DNA of 64,000 nt from Adineta vaga (lineage: Eukaryota; Rotifera). Position 1 is the stretch's first letter. Every line of letters starts with the position of its first letter. The DNA lies in assembly GCA_021613535.1 (NCBI GenBank), contig CP075497.1, positions 1,984,001-2,048,000 on the forward strand. Reading direction: 5' to 3'. The notes beneath the pieces were generated by a model. That model worked only from the letters and a program-made list of their open reading frames with translations. It made no database searches and had not been told where the DNA came from. This document shows, in pieces, positions 37,279-49,000 of this stretch. Both the position numbers and the translations under genes were made by a program.

Positions 37279-39457
37279 AAAAAGAAAGAAACCAGGAAGA
37301 ATGAGGCGTACTGTGCGTATGTATATTAAATATTGAATTGTTCGAAGATTGACATCGACGAACAAGAATATCTAAATCTATAGTTCTGTTTTTTATATTC
37401 ATTTTTTCCTCTTTTTCCACTTGATTAAGATGCAGACAGAGGGAAAAAATAAGATTCTATTTTTTTTATAGAGTGACGATGAACCATATAGATTTATTTT
37501 TTCCGTTCTTTTCTTCTTCTCTCTTTCCTTCTCTCGACATCAAAGTATTTAATCAATAGAAATATTGTATGTGTATTTTTATAGATACATCGAAATGATG
37601 TGATCATTGTATCGCCTGGTGCACACGTCTCTTCATTACTATTGTTAACAATTTTCGATCATACTCCAATAAAGAAATGGCGTTATTAAAGTAAGTTTAT
37701 TTTTCTCCAGGCGTTTTCAACAAATAGAAGAACTAAGTAGTTCCCTTTTCAAATAAATATGTATAACTTGTCTTTGACAAGTTATTTCTAATTGCATAAT
37801 GTTCTAAGTAGAATAATTGTTTTTTGATAGATTTTGCTATGCATACTAAATAGTTTGCGAAAAGAAAAAAACACGATTAGTCTTCAAGTATATGCGCATT
37901 TGTAATTGTCATTTTTGCTGTCTAGTTTATCTAATCAGTCTTGTCATTTTCATTCAAATGATCTCATCGAAGTATCGAAGCGGAAATCATCAATGTTAGA
38001 AAACGGAACTTATGCAACATATTTCTAATTATCCGTTCTTTTTCTTTTCTTACTTGTAAACTATAGCCGATAATGATGATAAGAAAGTTTTATATTACTA
38101 ACATGATTAGCACGAATGAGAATCTATGAATGATGTAACATCTTTTGAAAAATGGAAACAAAGACATCATTTGATTTTCAATGATCCTTTAAAACTATTC
38201 GAGATATACAAGTTATTCTTTCTTCTATCAATACAACTAAAGTGTACTAGTGCTGTTGACATATACATATATTGAAAGATAGATACTCGTCTTGTCGATC
38301 ATGAGAATGACATAAACAGAGATATTGTTATGACAGTTCTCATAAATATCCATCTCCTTGTCTTTGAAGGTGATAGACAGACAACTGGATATAGAGACAT
38401 ATACTTTGATTTCAACTCCCTCATCTCAATAATCATACAAATCTGTCTTTATCTACATTATACAGTTGATAGATGAGACAATTTGTTCGATATCATCTTT
38501 TTCTCTTTTCAAACGACATTTCTTTTATTCTATTAAGACCTTACTGTTGATCATAGAATCAAAACGATAGGATTATATATAATAAAAATGTCGATGAAAT
38601 CAAATGGTATTTATTACTGTATACATTCTTTGTCTATGTATAAAATAGAAAAGGAAGAGCTTAACTCATTGTTTTACGAACCGAATGAGGTCAATGTAAA
38701 ATAAAAACGAACGAAATCATTTTATCCTTCTATATTCGTCAATAAACTATTATAAAAAGAAAAAGAAACCTCCGAAATCTTTTCTCAGTTTTTCTTCTCT
38801 CTCTCTCTCTTGTTAATGTACATTGATATTTCAAATTGATATTCGAATAAAACGAGAGATATGTATGTAATAATATGATATCATCATCATTTGGTAAGAA
38901 GAACTCATCTTTATATTCGTAATAATGAGTAAAGAATCGATGTACGATGTAACACGTTTACATCTAGGGTAGCAGGACAGGTGATGATGTTCATTTAGAG
39001 AAAAAAGAATATGACACATGTCATGAAAGTTAAAGTAATTGTAGTACAATGACGTTCTTTGAGAAAAGTATTCAGGGACATCAAACGACTGTACATGGGT
39101 TTTTTTTTGTGTTTAATAAGGAATGATGATTAGATAAAGTTATAACTAATCAGTCGTCTGAGACATTTGATGAAACAAATTAGATGTTTTATCCATGTAA
39201 AGTCATGTTCAATTAGGGTAATTTCAACATATATCACCTACTAGTGACATCTATTATAAATTTTATTTCTCTTTTATTTCAAATATAAACAAAAACCATC
39301 GAATTTCTCGTTTAATTATTAATCACAACGATTTTGTAAATATATTTGATAATTTCTTCAAATTTATCTCTTCCTAAAATCCAATGAAAAAAACTCAACT
39401 GAAATTTTTGTCTTTGTGCATTGCAATGTTTCCATCTATTTCTATAGATCATTACTT
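34669..39457. other. Gene-free region upstream of NOS1AP
   Basis: Nearly 4.8 kb without a recognisable gene. It includes a (TA)n microsatellite at 37246-37275, GA/CT-rich tracts and a TCG-rich patch near 37150. It is probably regulatory DNA plus the 5' UTR of NOS1AP. A short open frame at 37586-37685 after an ATAG acceptor was considered and not called. Confidence 0.35.
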
Positions 39458-41283
39458 ATGTCGGCAAAAAATCGGGATTATGATCCGATGTCTGAGGATG
39501 GTTATGATAGTAAAATTCCATTACACAATGATGAAGCTTTTCAACATGGAATACAATTCAATGCGAAAGTAAAATATTGATTATTAATTTTCAACTGCAA
39601 AATATAATTTCTGTCTTTAGTTTATTGGTTCATTGGAAGTACCGAAACCAACAAGTCGGGTAGAAATTGTCTCAGCCATGCGACGTATTCGAGTAATTAT
39701 GAAATTGTTTATTAAATTTGAATAAATTCGATTCTTTTTTTCTAGTATGATTTCAAAGCAAAAGGCGTGAAAAAACGCAAAGTGAATTTATCAATCTCAA
39801 TCAATGGAATTAAAGTTTCCCTATCGAAAAAAACGAAGAAAGAATTGTATATTGATGAAAGTGATATTGTAATTATGCAACATCCAATCTATCGGTATGA
39901 ATTTCAAAACAACCAACCTTCGAAATAAAAAAAGTTCATTTTATTGTTTAATTTTAGAGTATTTTATGTTTCACATGACAGTCAAGATTTGAAAATCTTC
40001 AGTTTTATTGCACGTGATCATATTAATAATTCATTTCGTTGTAATGTTTTTAAAGCATATAAAAAGGTAAATCTTGTCTAAAAACTAAATGGTTCGATAA
40101 ATTTTCTTTTAGAATGAAGCAATGCGTATTGTTCGTACAATTGGTCAAGCTTTTGAAGTTTGTCATAAATTAGCATTACAACAACGTCAACAAAGTACAT
40201 CAAATTCGACCTCTAGTCCAACTAAAATCAATGCAATACCTATTGAAGACGACACAATTCGTATAGTTTCTCCAATCAATTCTTCTTCGCATAATCTCTC
40301 AATTTCTTTAGCTCAACCAATTTCTCAAGACCAACTCGATTCCAAAGAAAAAACCGATCGTTATTTACAAAGTGTTGATATTCCTTCGGTAAAACTTCCT
40401 TCTTTTTTTTTCAAAACGAATCACTTCATCTCATTCATTTCTTAACAGTCACCAATAATTCTTTCGGAAAGTAAATCAATGAATCTATTTCCAACACATT
40501 CATCAAGTGAATTTACACTTAAACATCAAATGCAATTCATGCAAGAGCAATTACAACAAATGCAAAATGAATCAGAATTAGCATTTAATCAAATCAAATT
40601 AATCAAAGAACAATTAAATATTGAAATCACTGCACGAATCGATGCACAAGTAGTTTGTCAAAGAATATACATCAGATCGTTTTCTTAACTTTCAAATTCT
40701 TTTCTTTTAGAATAAAAATACTCAATTACTTCAACGTAATCGTGAATTATTAACTCATATTCAACAGATATTACTTTATACTAATGAACTTGAAATCAAA
40801 TTAACAAAAACAAATCATTTTGATTCATTAAAACTTCTTCCAACACGTCCAACTGATTTACATTTTGTTCCAACTCTATTAAATCAACAAGGTCTATCAA
40901 GTGATTCACCTGATTCGGGTAAAGGAAAAGAAATTTCATCGGAAAGTATATCCGATCCATTTACATCGAATCATTCTAATCATCAACAACAATTACATAA
41001 TTCAACCAAAACGTATTCAATTCATGATGATTTAACAACTCAATCAATCTCTGTTAATGAATCGTCACAACATACACGAGCATATGGATCATCATCACCA
41101 TCGTTAGCTTCATCATCTTCATCACGTTCATCATTGCGTTCAATGAAAAAAGTACCGAAAACTAATGAACAATATATTTATCATCCAATAAAATCTACTG
41201 GCTCATCTTCATTTACAAATTCAGCGTTTAGTCAAAGTCCACTTCGAACAGTAACCAAAGAATTTGATCCATTAATGAAATAA
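39458..41283 (+). CDS. NOS1AP: NOS1AP/CAPON-like PTB adaptor (496 aa)
   Basis: Adaptor that links PTB ligands to scaffolds such as Scribble and, in vertebrates, neuronal NO synthase. Seven exons: 39458-39568, 39621-39692, 39746-39894, 39958-40066, 40113-40388, 40449-40649, 40711-41283. The N-terminus through the PTB domain (about residues 15-165) tracks human NOS1AP closely: [91 protein letters not shown] Gln-rich coiled coil ([15 protein letters not shown]...) follows, as in CAPON. The Ser-rich C-terminus ends TKEFDPLMK, without the C-terminal PDZ ligand that binds nNOS in mammals. An acceptor lies 10 nt before the ATG. Confidence 0.9.
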
Positions 41284-41775
41284 CAACAAAACAAAGAGAG
41301 AGAGAGAGAGAAACCTCTGTGTGTTTGTGTGTCTTTCAGTAGTCGTTCTTTTCTTTCTCAGTGCTTTCTCCTCGGTGTGTATGCGTAAGCTTTGTATTCT
41401 ATATCATATAGAACTTGAACATTAATATATTTTTTTTCCTTCTTTCTCTCATGTATCTATTACATCTATTCTTCTCTCTCTCTCTCTTAATTGTAGACAA
41501 TTGTCAGATATGTTTTTCTTTCTTTTTGTTTTGACGTTATAATTTTAGCAATAAAATAATATTACTTAGAAGAATTTGGGTTTTTTTTGTATCTCTGTAA
41601 GTAGACATGTATGTTCAGGACACACAGATATGAAAATCCCAAATTCATATACCCGAATTGTTCGGGTTTAGTGCATGTCTATCTGTAAATTTTCGTGAAT
41701 AATGTGAAGGAAACGAACTCGAATGAGAAAATCATATGATTTTATTCTTAATTTCAGATCGTTTGAAAAGAAAAC
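41284..41775. other. Intergenic NOS1AP-SART3
   Basis: NOS1AP 3' flank with (GA)n at about 41295-41312, (CT)n near 41470 and AATAAA at about 41552. A TTTCAG acceptor at 41756-41757 lies 18 nt before the SART3 ATG. Confidence 0.4.
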
Positions 41776-44677
41776 ATGTCCTCCGAAGATGAAGAAATGG
41801 AAGTAAATAAAGAGGAGATCGAAGACGATGATGATGATGATACATCAAGTGATTCTTCTGAAGAACAAATTGATGATGCTAAACAAGAAAATGAATTAAT
41901 TGCACTTCGTGAAACTGTTCAATCAAATTTATATAATTATGATTCTCATATTAGTTATATCACATTAGCTCGTCAGTATGGTAATCTCGAACATTTACGT
42001 TTTGCTCGTGAAAAAATGTCGGAAGTCTTTCCATTAACTGAACAACTTTGGCTTGAATGGATTTCTGATGAAAAACAATTATTAGTCTCAACAACTGAAG
42101 AAAATCCAAAATTAATTCAATTATTTGAACGTGCGATTCAAGATTATCTATCAATAATGATTTGGATTGAATATGTTCAATACCGAATTTCATATTATGT
42201 TTCCAAACAGGCGGTTGAAGAGTTACGAACTTTATTTGAACGTGGACTTAGTTCATGTGCTTATCATTTAACAAACGGAAGTCTTCTTTGGGCAGCATAT
42301 ATTGAAACAGAAAAGGCAATTCTAAATGGAATTTATTTGAATTATAAACAAAATAATGAGAATTCAGATTTGAAAGAAAAGATTTTTCAACATGTCGAAC
42401 ATATTTTAACATTATATCGTCGACAATTAACAATTCCTTTACGTGGAATGAATGACATTTATTATAAAGATTACAATGAATTTTGTCAACAATATAAAGA
42501 ATATTTACCAACGAATTATACGGAACAATATGATTTGAAATTGAAACGAGATTTTGATCGTGCATTTGAACGTTTAGAAAAATGTGAAAAATTTGAAAAG
42601 GAATTAGAAGATACAAATAGAAGTGCAGCAACTTATAAGAAATATATTGCATTTGAAAAAGATCCAGCAGGAATTCAATGTCTCTATGAACGCGCAATCG
42701 GTAAGAATAACGTGAAGTAACATGATTAATTGATTGAAATTTTTATTTTAGTTGATAATTGTCTTGACGGTGATACATGGTTATCATATACTAATTTTGT
42801 GGAAGAATCCAATCTTTCTCCGACCATTCGTCAATCAATTTTTGAACGTTCATTACGTAATTGTCCATGGGTAGCGGGATTATGGATACAGTATGCTGAA
42901 TATATGGAATTGAGTAAAACTGCTGATCATACCCAATTAAAACAGATCTATGATCGTGCTTTAAATTCTGATCCAACAAATTTAGTTTCATTTGTTGAAA
43001 TACAATTATCATATTTTCAATATCGTCATCGTCATTATCTTCAACATTTGAATACACCTGATCAATGTGAAACTTTAAAAGAAGAAATTCGTCATGCATG
43101 TGAATCTGCTTGTAATCAATATCAAGAATTGTTTCTTTCATCAGCTGATCCAAAATTATTCTTGAAATATAATGCTCAATTAGAACTCTATTGGATTCAT
43201 TTAGAAGTTCAATCATTTCGTTCTATTGTACAAGCACGACAAATTTGGAATGGTCAAACATTAATGAGTAAATCACATAATCAATTAATTGCAAATCTTT
43301 GGAAGAATTATTATTATACAGAAATTCATTATGGAGATGAAAAACATGCGAGAAGAGTTTTATATCGAGCTGTAAATCATGTTGAAGCAATGGATTATCC
43401 AACAAGTATTTGTGAACTTTTATTAGATCATGAAAAAAAATATGGAACAATTGAACAATTAAAAGAAACAAAAGATTTATTGAGAACTGTTCAAAAGAAA
43501 TTCATTCCAAAAGAACAACCACAAAAACAACAAGTCAATAATAAAAAACAGAAAGATTCAAAACCAAAATCAAAGAAAACGACAAATAATCAAATGGATA
43601 CAAGTAGAATTTCTTTTCTTTAAATTCAAATTCAAAAGTACTTACTTCTCTTTCTTTATTTTAGCTGCTCCTCCTGTTCATACTAATGGTAATACAAGTA
43701 ATCAACAAAAATCATCACCTCGGAAACGAAAATTATCACCCGAAGAAGCACAAACTGTTAAAAAGAAACCCACACCTGCAACGATCGATAGTGATGGTTT
43801 CAAAATTCCTGCACCGCCACCACCAACAGTAGCAACAGCAGCAGCAACCCCAATTCTATCTTCTTCAACACCTTCTTCTACTAAAACATTCATTAAGCCA
43901 GCAGATATCGATCATCTCAATACTGTATTTGTTGCTAATCTTGCTTATGAAACCGATGAAGAAAAGATTCGTGAAGCACTTTCAGCCGCTGGCTCAATAA
44001 AAGCCATTCGTATTGTTAAACATGAATGGTCCGGTAAATCGAAAGGTTTCGGTTATGTTGATTTCGATACTGTTGAAGGTTCTCGTCAAGCATTAAAATT
44101 AGATCATACACCAATTGATGGTCGTCCAATGTTTGTTAGTGTTTATGATCCGAATAAATCTACCTCAGATGATTTATCAAAGAAATTTAAATATTCAACA
44201 AAACTAGAACAAACTAAATTATTCATATCAAAATTACCATTTTCAGCAACGAAAGAACATGTTGAGAAAGTGTTCAATGAAAAAGGTTTTCAAGTTAAAG
44301 ATGTTCGTTTAGTTACACATAAAAGTGGAAAATCCAAAGGACTTGCTTATGTTGAATTTCATGATGCACAAACAGCTTCTCAAGCACTTATTCAAGTTGA
44401 TGGAACAGTTCTTGATGGACACACAATCAGAGTTGCTATTAGTAATCCACCACAACGTAAAGATCCAATAAAGTCAACATCTGATGAAACGAAACCGACA
44501 TCTTTGGGTGAAGCACCGAAAGCTACAGGACCAAGAGGTAGAGGACACTCACAGATTGCATTAGTACCAAGAAGATTAGCAATCGGTACCACAACACCCA
44601 AAAGCCAACCAGCAACAGTCATGGCAAATACAAAGAATAATGATGACTTTAGAAAAATGCTTTTAAATGAGAAATAA
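41776..44677 (+). CDS. SART3: SART3/Prp24-type U4/U6 snRNP recycling factor
   Basis: Reassembles U4/U6 snRNPs after splicing. Exons are 41776-42700, 42752-43603 and 43665-44677 (929 aa; human 963). An acidic N-terminus is followed by HAT helical repeats from about residue 60 to 560 (repeated W...Y/F...R motifs, for example LWLEWISDE, MIWIEYVQYRI, LWAAYIETE, LWIQYAEYMEL, LWKNYYYTEI). A basic nuclear-localisation stretch near 608-627 (SSPRKRKLSPEE...KKK) comes next. RRM1 is at about 678-753 (VFVANL; KGFGYVDF) and RRM2 follows (LFISKL; KGLAYVEF). The last residues DDFRKMLLNEK match the LSm-interacting motif that ends this family. Every expected module is present, so it should be functional. Confidence 0.93.
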
Positions 44678-45230
44678 ATTCTTTTTTCGTTGTGGATCTT
44701 TTTTCGATGATTTGTAATTTATATTAAAAAAACAGATAAAAAGTTAAAATTGGATTACTTCATGTATTTTCTGCGATCGTTAGTCATACAAATCGTCGTA
44801 GGAAGAATCATTTCCTTTTCGAGTCTATTCCAGAAACTTCTAATGTTATTGTTTGATATAGCTGATGAAATAAACTTTTCAATGATTAAGTACACGAGAA
44901 TTTCCATGAAAAAAAAGTGGACAAGTGTCGAGTTAATTACGAGTTCAGAATTAATAACCCGAGGGCAATTTAATTCCTTTGTCCAAGTATGCTTCAGGCT
45001 CAAACGGAATGAAACTCGCAATCACGGCTTGTCCGATTTAAGAATACGATGAAAAAGGTATTTATTCTGTTTTATATTAGTGATGGTGCAATATTTTTTC
45101 ACTCCTCTCAATTTATTACCTATGATCAACGAGCACGTCGAAATTGCATCACGGTTTGGCAAGACCCAACATAGCAACGGTTGCGCAAGATTTCATCAGA
45201 CTTGTTCTAGCTTCTTCCTCGAGATAGAAA
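44678..45230. other. Intergenic SART3 to zinc-knuckle gene
   Basis: SART3 3' flank, then the upstream region of the CCHC gene. Overlapping frames of 88-100 residues on both strands (44750-45052) have no domain support. Confidence 0.35.
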
Positions 45231-45250
45231 GTATATAAGTCGCATTGCAA
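45231..45250 (+). promoter_or_regulatory. TATA-box core promoter of zinc-knuckle gene 1
   Basis: GTATATAAGTCGCATTGCAA lies about 45 nt before the ATG. A near-identical block (GTATATAAGGCGTATTGTAA on the complement) stands at the same distance before the paralogue at 61.9 kb. Conservation between paralogues supports a real core promoter. Confidence 0.55.
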
Positions 45251-45281
45251 GTCGAATGGATTCAGTTTTCATCAACAAACA

Positions 45282-46011
45282 ATGCCTTCCAAACGTCAAT
45301 CACAAAATGCTTCACTTGCGCCTGAACAAAAACCAACAAAATCAATCGTTGCATCGCACGTTTCAACAGGCGAAAATGTTAACAAAATTATGATCGATTT
45401 AGGACACAATTATGTGGGTGCGGAAAAAGTTTCTCAACTTTATGGTAAAGATGGAAAAGCAATTTCTGCCATTCGCATCGATTTTAGAACGGAAAATCTG
45501 GCAAAATCCATTCTCGATCAAGGTTTCATTCTCATCGATGGAAAACGATGTCCAGTTCGACCATATCAACCACTCATCTGTCATCGATGTCACGAAGAAG
45601 GACATCATGTTTCTCAATGTCCACAAAAACCATTGACGGAACAACGTATCATGGAATTGCTCAGACAACAACAAATGTAAGATCAATCATATCACTCTCA
45701 TTTCATCTATTTCTTTTCTCTTTCACAGGCAACTTCAGTCGATGATGAATGCATTTGAAAACAAATGGAATGCACAATTATCATCATTGAATACTTCTTC
45801 GACTTCGTCGTCGTCGTCAGCGAATAATAATAATATTGATAAACTGGTTCCAATTGTGAAAGAATTGACAACTGTTTGTCAGCAATTCAATCAACAAAAT
45901 GTTCAGATACAACAACAACTCAATGGTGTTGTTAATCGAGTACGAGATGTACAATTACAAGTAACAAATGAACAAGTACGATTACCATTCTTTGCTCAAA
46001 ATGGACATTAG
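45282..46011 (+). CDS. CCHC zinc-knuckle protein, retroelement ORF1-like, copy 1
   Basis: Exons are 45282-45676 and 45729-46011 (225 aa). Residues about 30-95 have an RRM-like alternation (VNKIMIDLGHNYVG..., AIRIDFRTENLAKSILDQGF). They lead into PVRPYQPLI and one zinc knuckle C100-x2-C103-x4-H108-x4-C113, then LTEQRIMELLRQQQM. The second exon is Ser/Asn-rich with a Gln-rich coiled coil (FNQQNVQIQQQLNGVVNRV). RRM-like plus knuckle plus coiled coil is the make-up of a LINE ORF1/gag-type nucleic-acid chaperone. There is no reverse transcriptase nearby, and the gene has an intron and a TATA promoter. A domesticated gene is therefore plausible; a retroelement relic is the alternative. Confidence 0.65.
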
Positions 46012-49000
46012 AAATGAAAAAATAAAGCAACGATTTATTATTTGGAAAGAAACATCTAGTCGAAGTTGTGATAAAGATATTTTTCAAATTCAAGACGTTT
46101 ATCAGTTTTCTAGGAAATTCAAAATTTTATATTTATATAATAAAGAAATGAAATATATCTCTGACATAAAACAAACTATTTATACACACATGTATGTTAT
46201 TCTGTCTCATAGATATAAATCATGATAGAAACATCTGTAATCATATTCTCTCTTCTCTTCAAGGTTCATTCTATGATCTAATCATTCTAAAACCATGAAA
46301 TCATGTTCTCGGAATGAATAACTAATGAATTTCTTTCTCCTGACACAAACTATTTGTGACAAACGTGATGAATTACAAAATCATATCATGATTTACTTCG
46401 AGAATTAATCATTCAATTCTCTTTTACATTTTAAAAATACATCGGAAATGAACATTAACATTCTATTGAATTGCATATGAATAAGAATGATTTCAAACAA
46501 TTTACGATGACATCGATGATCTTCAAAAGAAGAAAAGAATGACGATTTTATTAGACTTCTTTTATCATATAAAGTTCGATATGATTTTGTCAATTAGTTC
46601 TTATCAGACTGACTGATATGAATCAAATTAAACTTAAACATCAAAACTAACGATGACAATCAAACACTTTGAATTCAAGTGAATTTAGGTCATTGTTACT
46701 ATATTCTATTTTCATTCTGTCTACTAATAAAAGAATTGATCATATTCATCTATATAAAGAACACTTCAATTGTCCCGTATATTATCAAAAGAGAATGTCC
46801 AGACAAGGGGTTTCTTTGTTGAACACAAAGTAGATAGTTAAATTCAAATCAATCAACTAGAACTATAAGACAAAGTAGTATATTAACAAATGAAATTTCC
46901 TTATTTTGATCACCTTGATAATGGTTCAATAGATCACTACAAACTTTCTTTTCTTTGCTTGATTTAATTGAGATTAAGAAAGATCTCTTCTAATATGCCA
47001 ATTAGAATTAAATAAGCTAACTGATGATGCAGAAAGATTCATTCCGGTATAGTTAATTTATCTTTAGATTGTCTAGAAAAACAATCATTCGTATAACTTC
47101 TATTGATTTGGTTTGTTAGCGAAAGAAAAACAAATTATTTCATCGTATAACCTTCGGATATCCGGAGATAAGATTTCCCTTTGTCAAAACATCTCTTATG
47201 TATATTTTCAATAAGAACAAAAGAAAAAATCATTTCTTCTGCTACATGATGATTAGCTCGATATAACATCAAGCCTTGGGTGATTATCGAATGTTCCCTA
47301 TGGTGTATAAGATTCTATATCTAAGAGTGTCAACATCTTCGAACAAAAGAACAGATTATATATATCTATCTACCGAGAAGAGAAAAAAAAGGCAATATCG
47401 AACATCGTTATAGAAATCTATTTCTCCTTGGTTGTCTTGTTATGATTGTATGTCAAAATGTGTCTTATGTGAATGTATATCTTCGATGAGTTAATTACAC
47501 TTTCCCATATTTTGCAGTACACTTGAGAAAAAGAAAAAGGCCGATTACAACACACGCTCATGTTAATAAGCTAGTTGGAGACCTAATGTCAGCAAATTTT
47601 TTTTCTTTTTCTTTATTCTATTCCATTCCTTCTTTTTCTTCTCTTTGGTCAAACAAAGGGTAGAAGATCTAATTTCTCGTTCATATATACACACCAATTT
47701 ATGATGTGAAAAAAGGAAGTGCAAAGAAAAGGCATTGAACTTTTTACGTCATCATCTTATAGGAATATGATCGAAGTACTATTGTTTGTTCATTCGATTG
47801 GCTCTAACCATCTAAAGTTCAATCAAATCGTCAATAATGAATCATTTTTTTCCATCAATATAAAATTTGATGACATTCGTTACATACTGTGTTCTCGAAT
47901 GCGAAAGTTCGATGAATGGATTAGCAGGTGTTTGTTTACAATGATTCCATTGAGAAGAAGAATGAAGAACAAGCCGACAAAATTAGCTGCAGCTGTTTAG
48001 TGTTATTCGACTTAGAGTGAGAAGCTAGTTGAGATATGATTTCATGCTGGTTTTATCAAGGTTTTATTGACACTCGAAGATTCAACCGAAATGAACATGT
48101 AATACTCTTTTCTTCTTCTCTTGGTCAATAACCTTTTCGAACTTGAATGATGATGATGATGATAGTGCTCATTTGTCTGTTGATTGAGAGCGTGTTTATT
48201 TCCTCTAGTAAAGATCTAACATGATTGTACGGTGTACAGCCGATGGCACTAACTATTGCTTATGCTCACGCAATTCTCTTTTTTTTCCCGTTCTCATTAT
48301 GTCAGTATATATATATATGGATAAATGTATGTAGATTACGTGTTCTGGAATTAGCCGACACAATACATGACATACGACGATGTGAGGAAAGCATGAATCT
48401 ACTCACAGATGGTCAAAATTAGCAAGTAGCAAAGCCTTTGGACATCACGAGCGGTATTGTACTAACGACTCATCACAATAATTATAGACAAGTGCTTTTT
48501 GATTGTTCTTTCTATATTTAAGTTTGCATCAATAAGATACACACTTGTCATCGGTTATATACACATCCGTTCGATTGGCACTAGTAGTAGTAGCAATAGA
48601 ATAGCCTTCGAGTAGGTCATCTTTTCTCTTTTCTCATCATGCTTTTCAGAGAATCAAGAGAGAAAGATACACACACACACATATACACAAAGCCAAGTGC
48701 TTGATGGTGTTCCCTTCTTCTTTCTTACTTCCGTCCATTATAGACTTAACTTCCAGTTCTTTCTCTCACTCTCCTTTATATGTTAGATTCGGGTGTCGCC
48801 TACTTTTCCCTTAAGTCGGCATTCGTATATACAACAAAACCTTCCTAATAAAAAAAGAGAAAGAGAATGAATAAATCGTTTACCCCTTATTTCAAGGTAA
48901 TCAATTGCTATTAAATGATTGTGTTCATTTATCCATTCAATCGATCGTTTGTTCGTCAAGCAAATTATCCATATCGTATGCGTGTGAATTTCTTTGAAAA

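Noticed and set aside
37586-37685. Possible exon reading HRNDVIIVSPGAHVSSLLLL after an ATAG acceptor
   Set aside because: It ends in a stop within the only plausible donor context, and no neighbouring exon or family was found.
42248-43471. Long reverse-strand frames opposite SART3
   Set aside because: Antisense shadows of a gene with a clear forward-strand protein.
47719-48000. 93-residue frame in the gene desert
   Set aside because: No family recognised, isolated, and similar in kind to other chance frames in the region.
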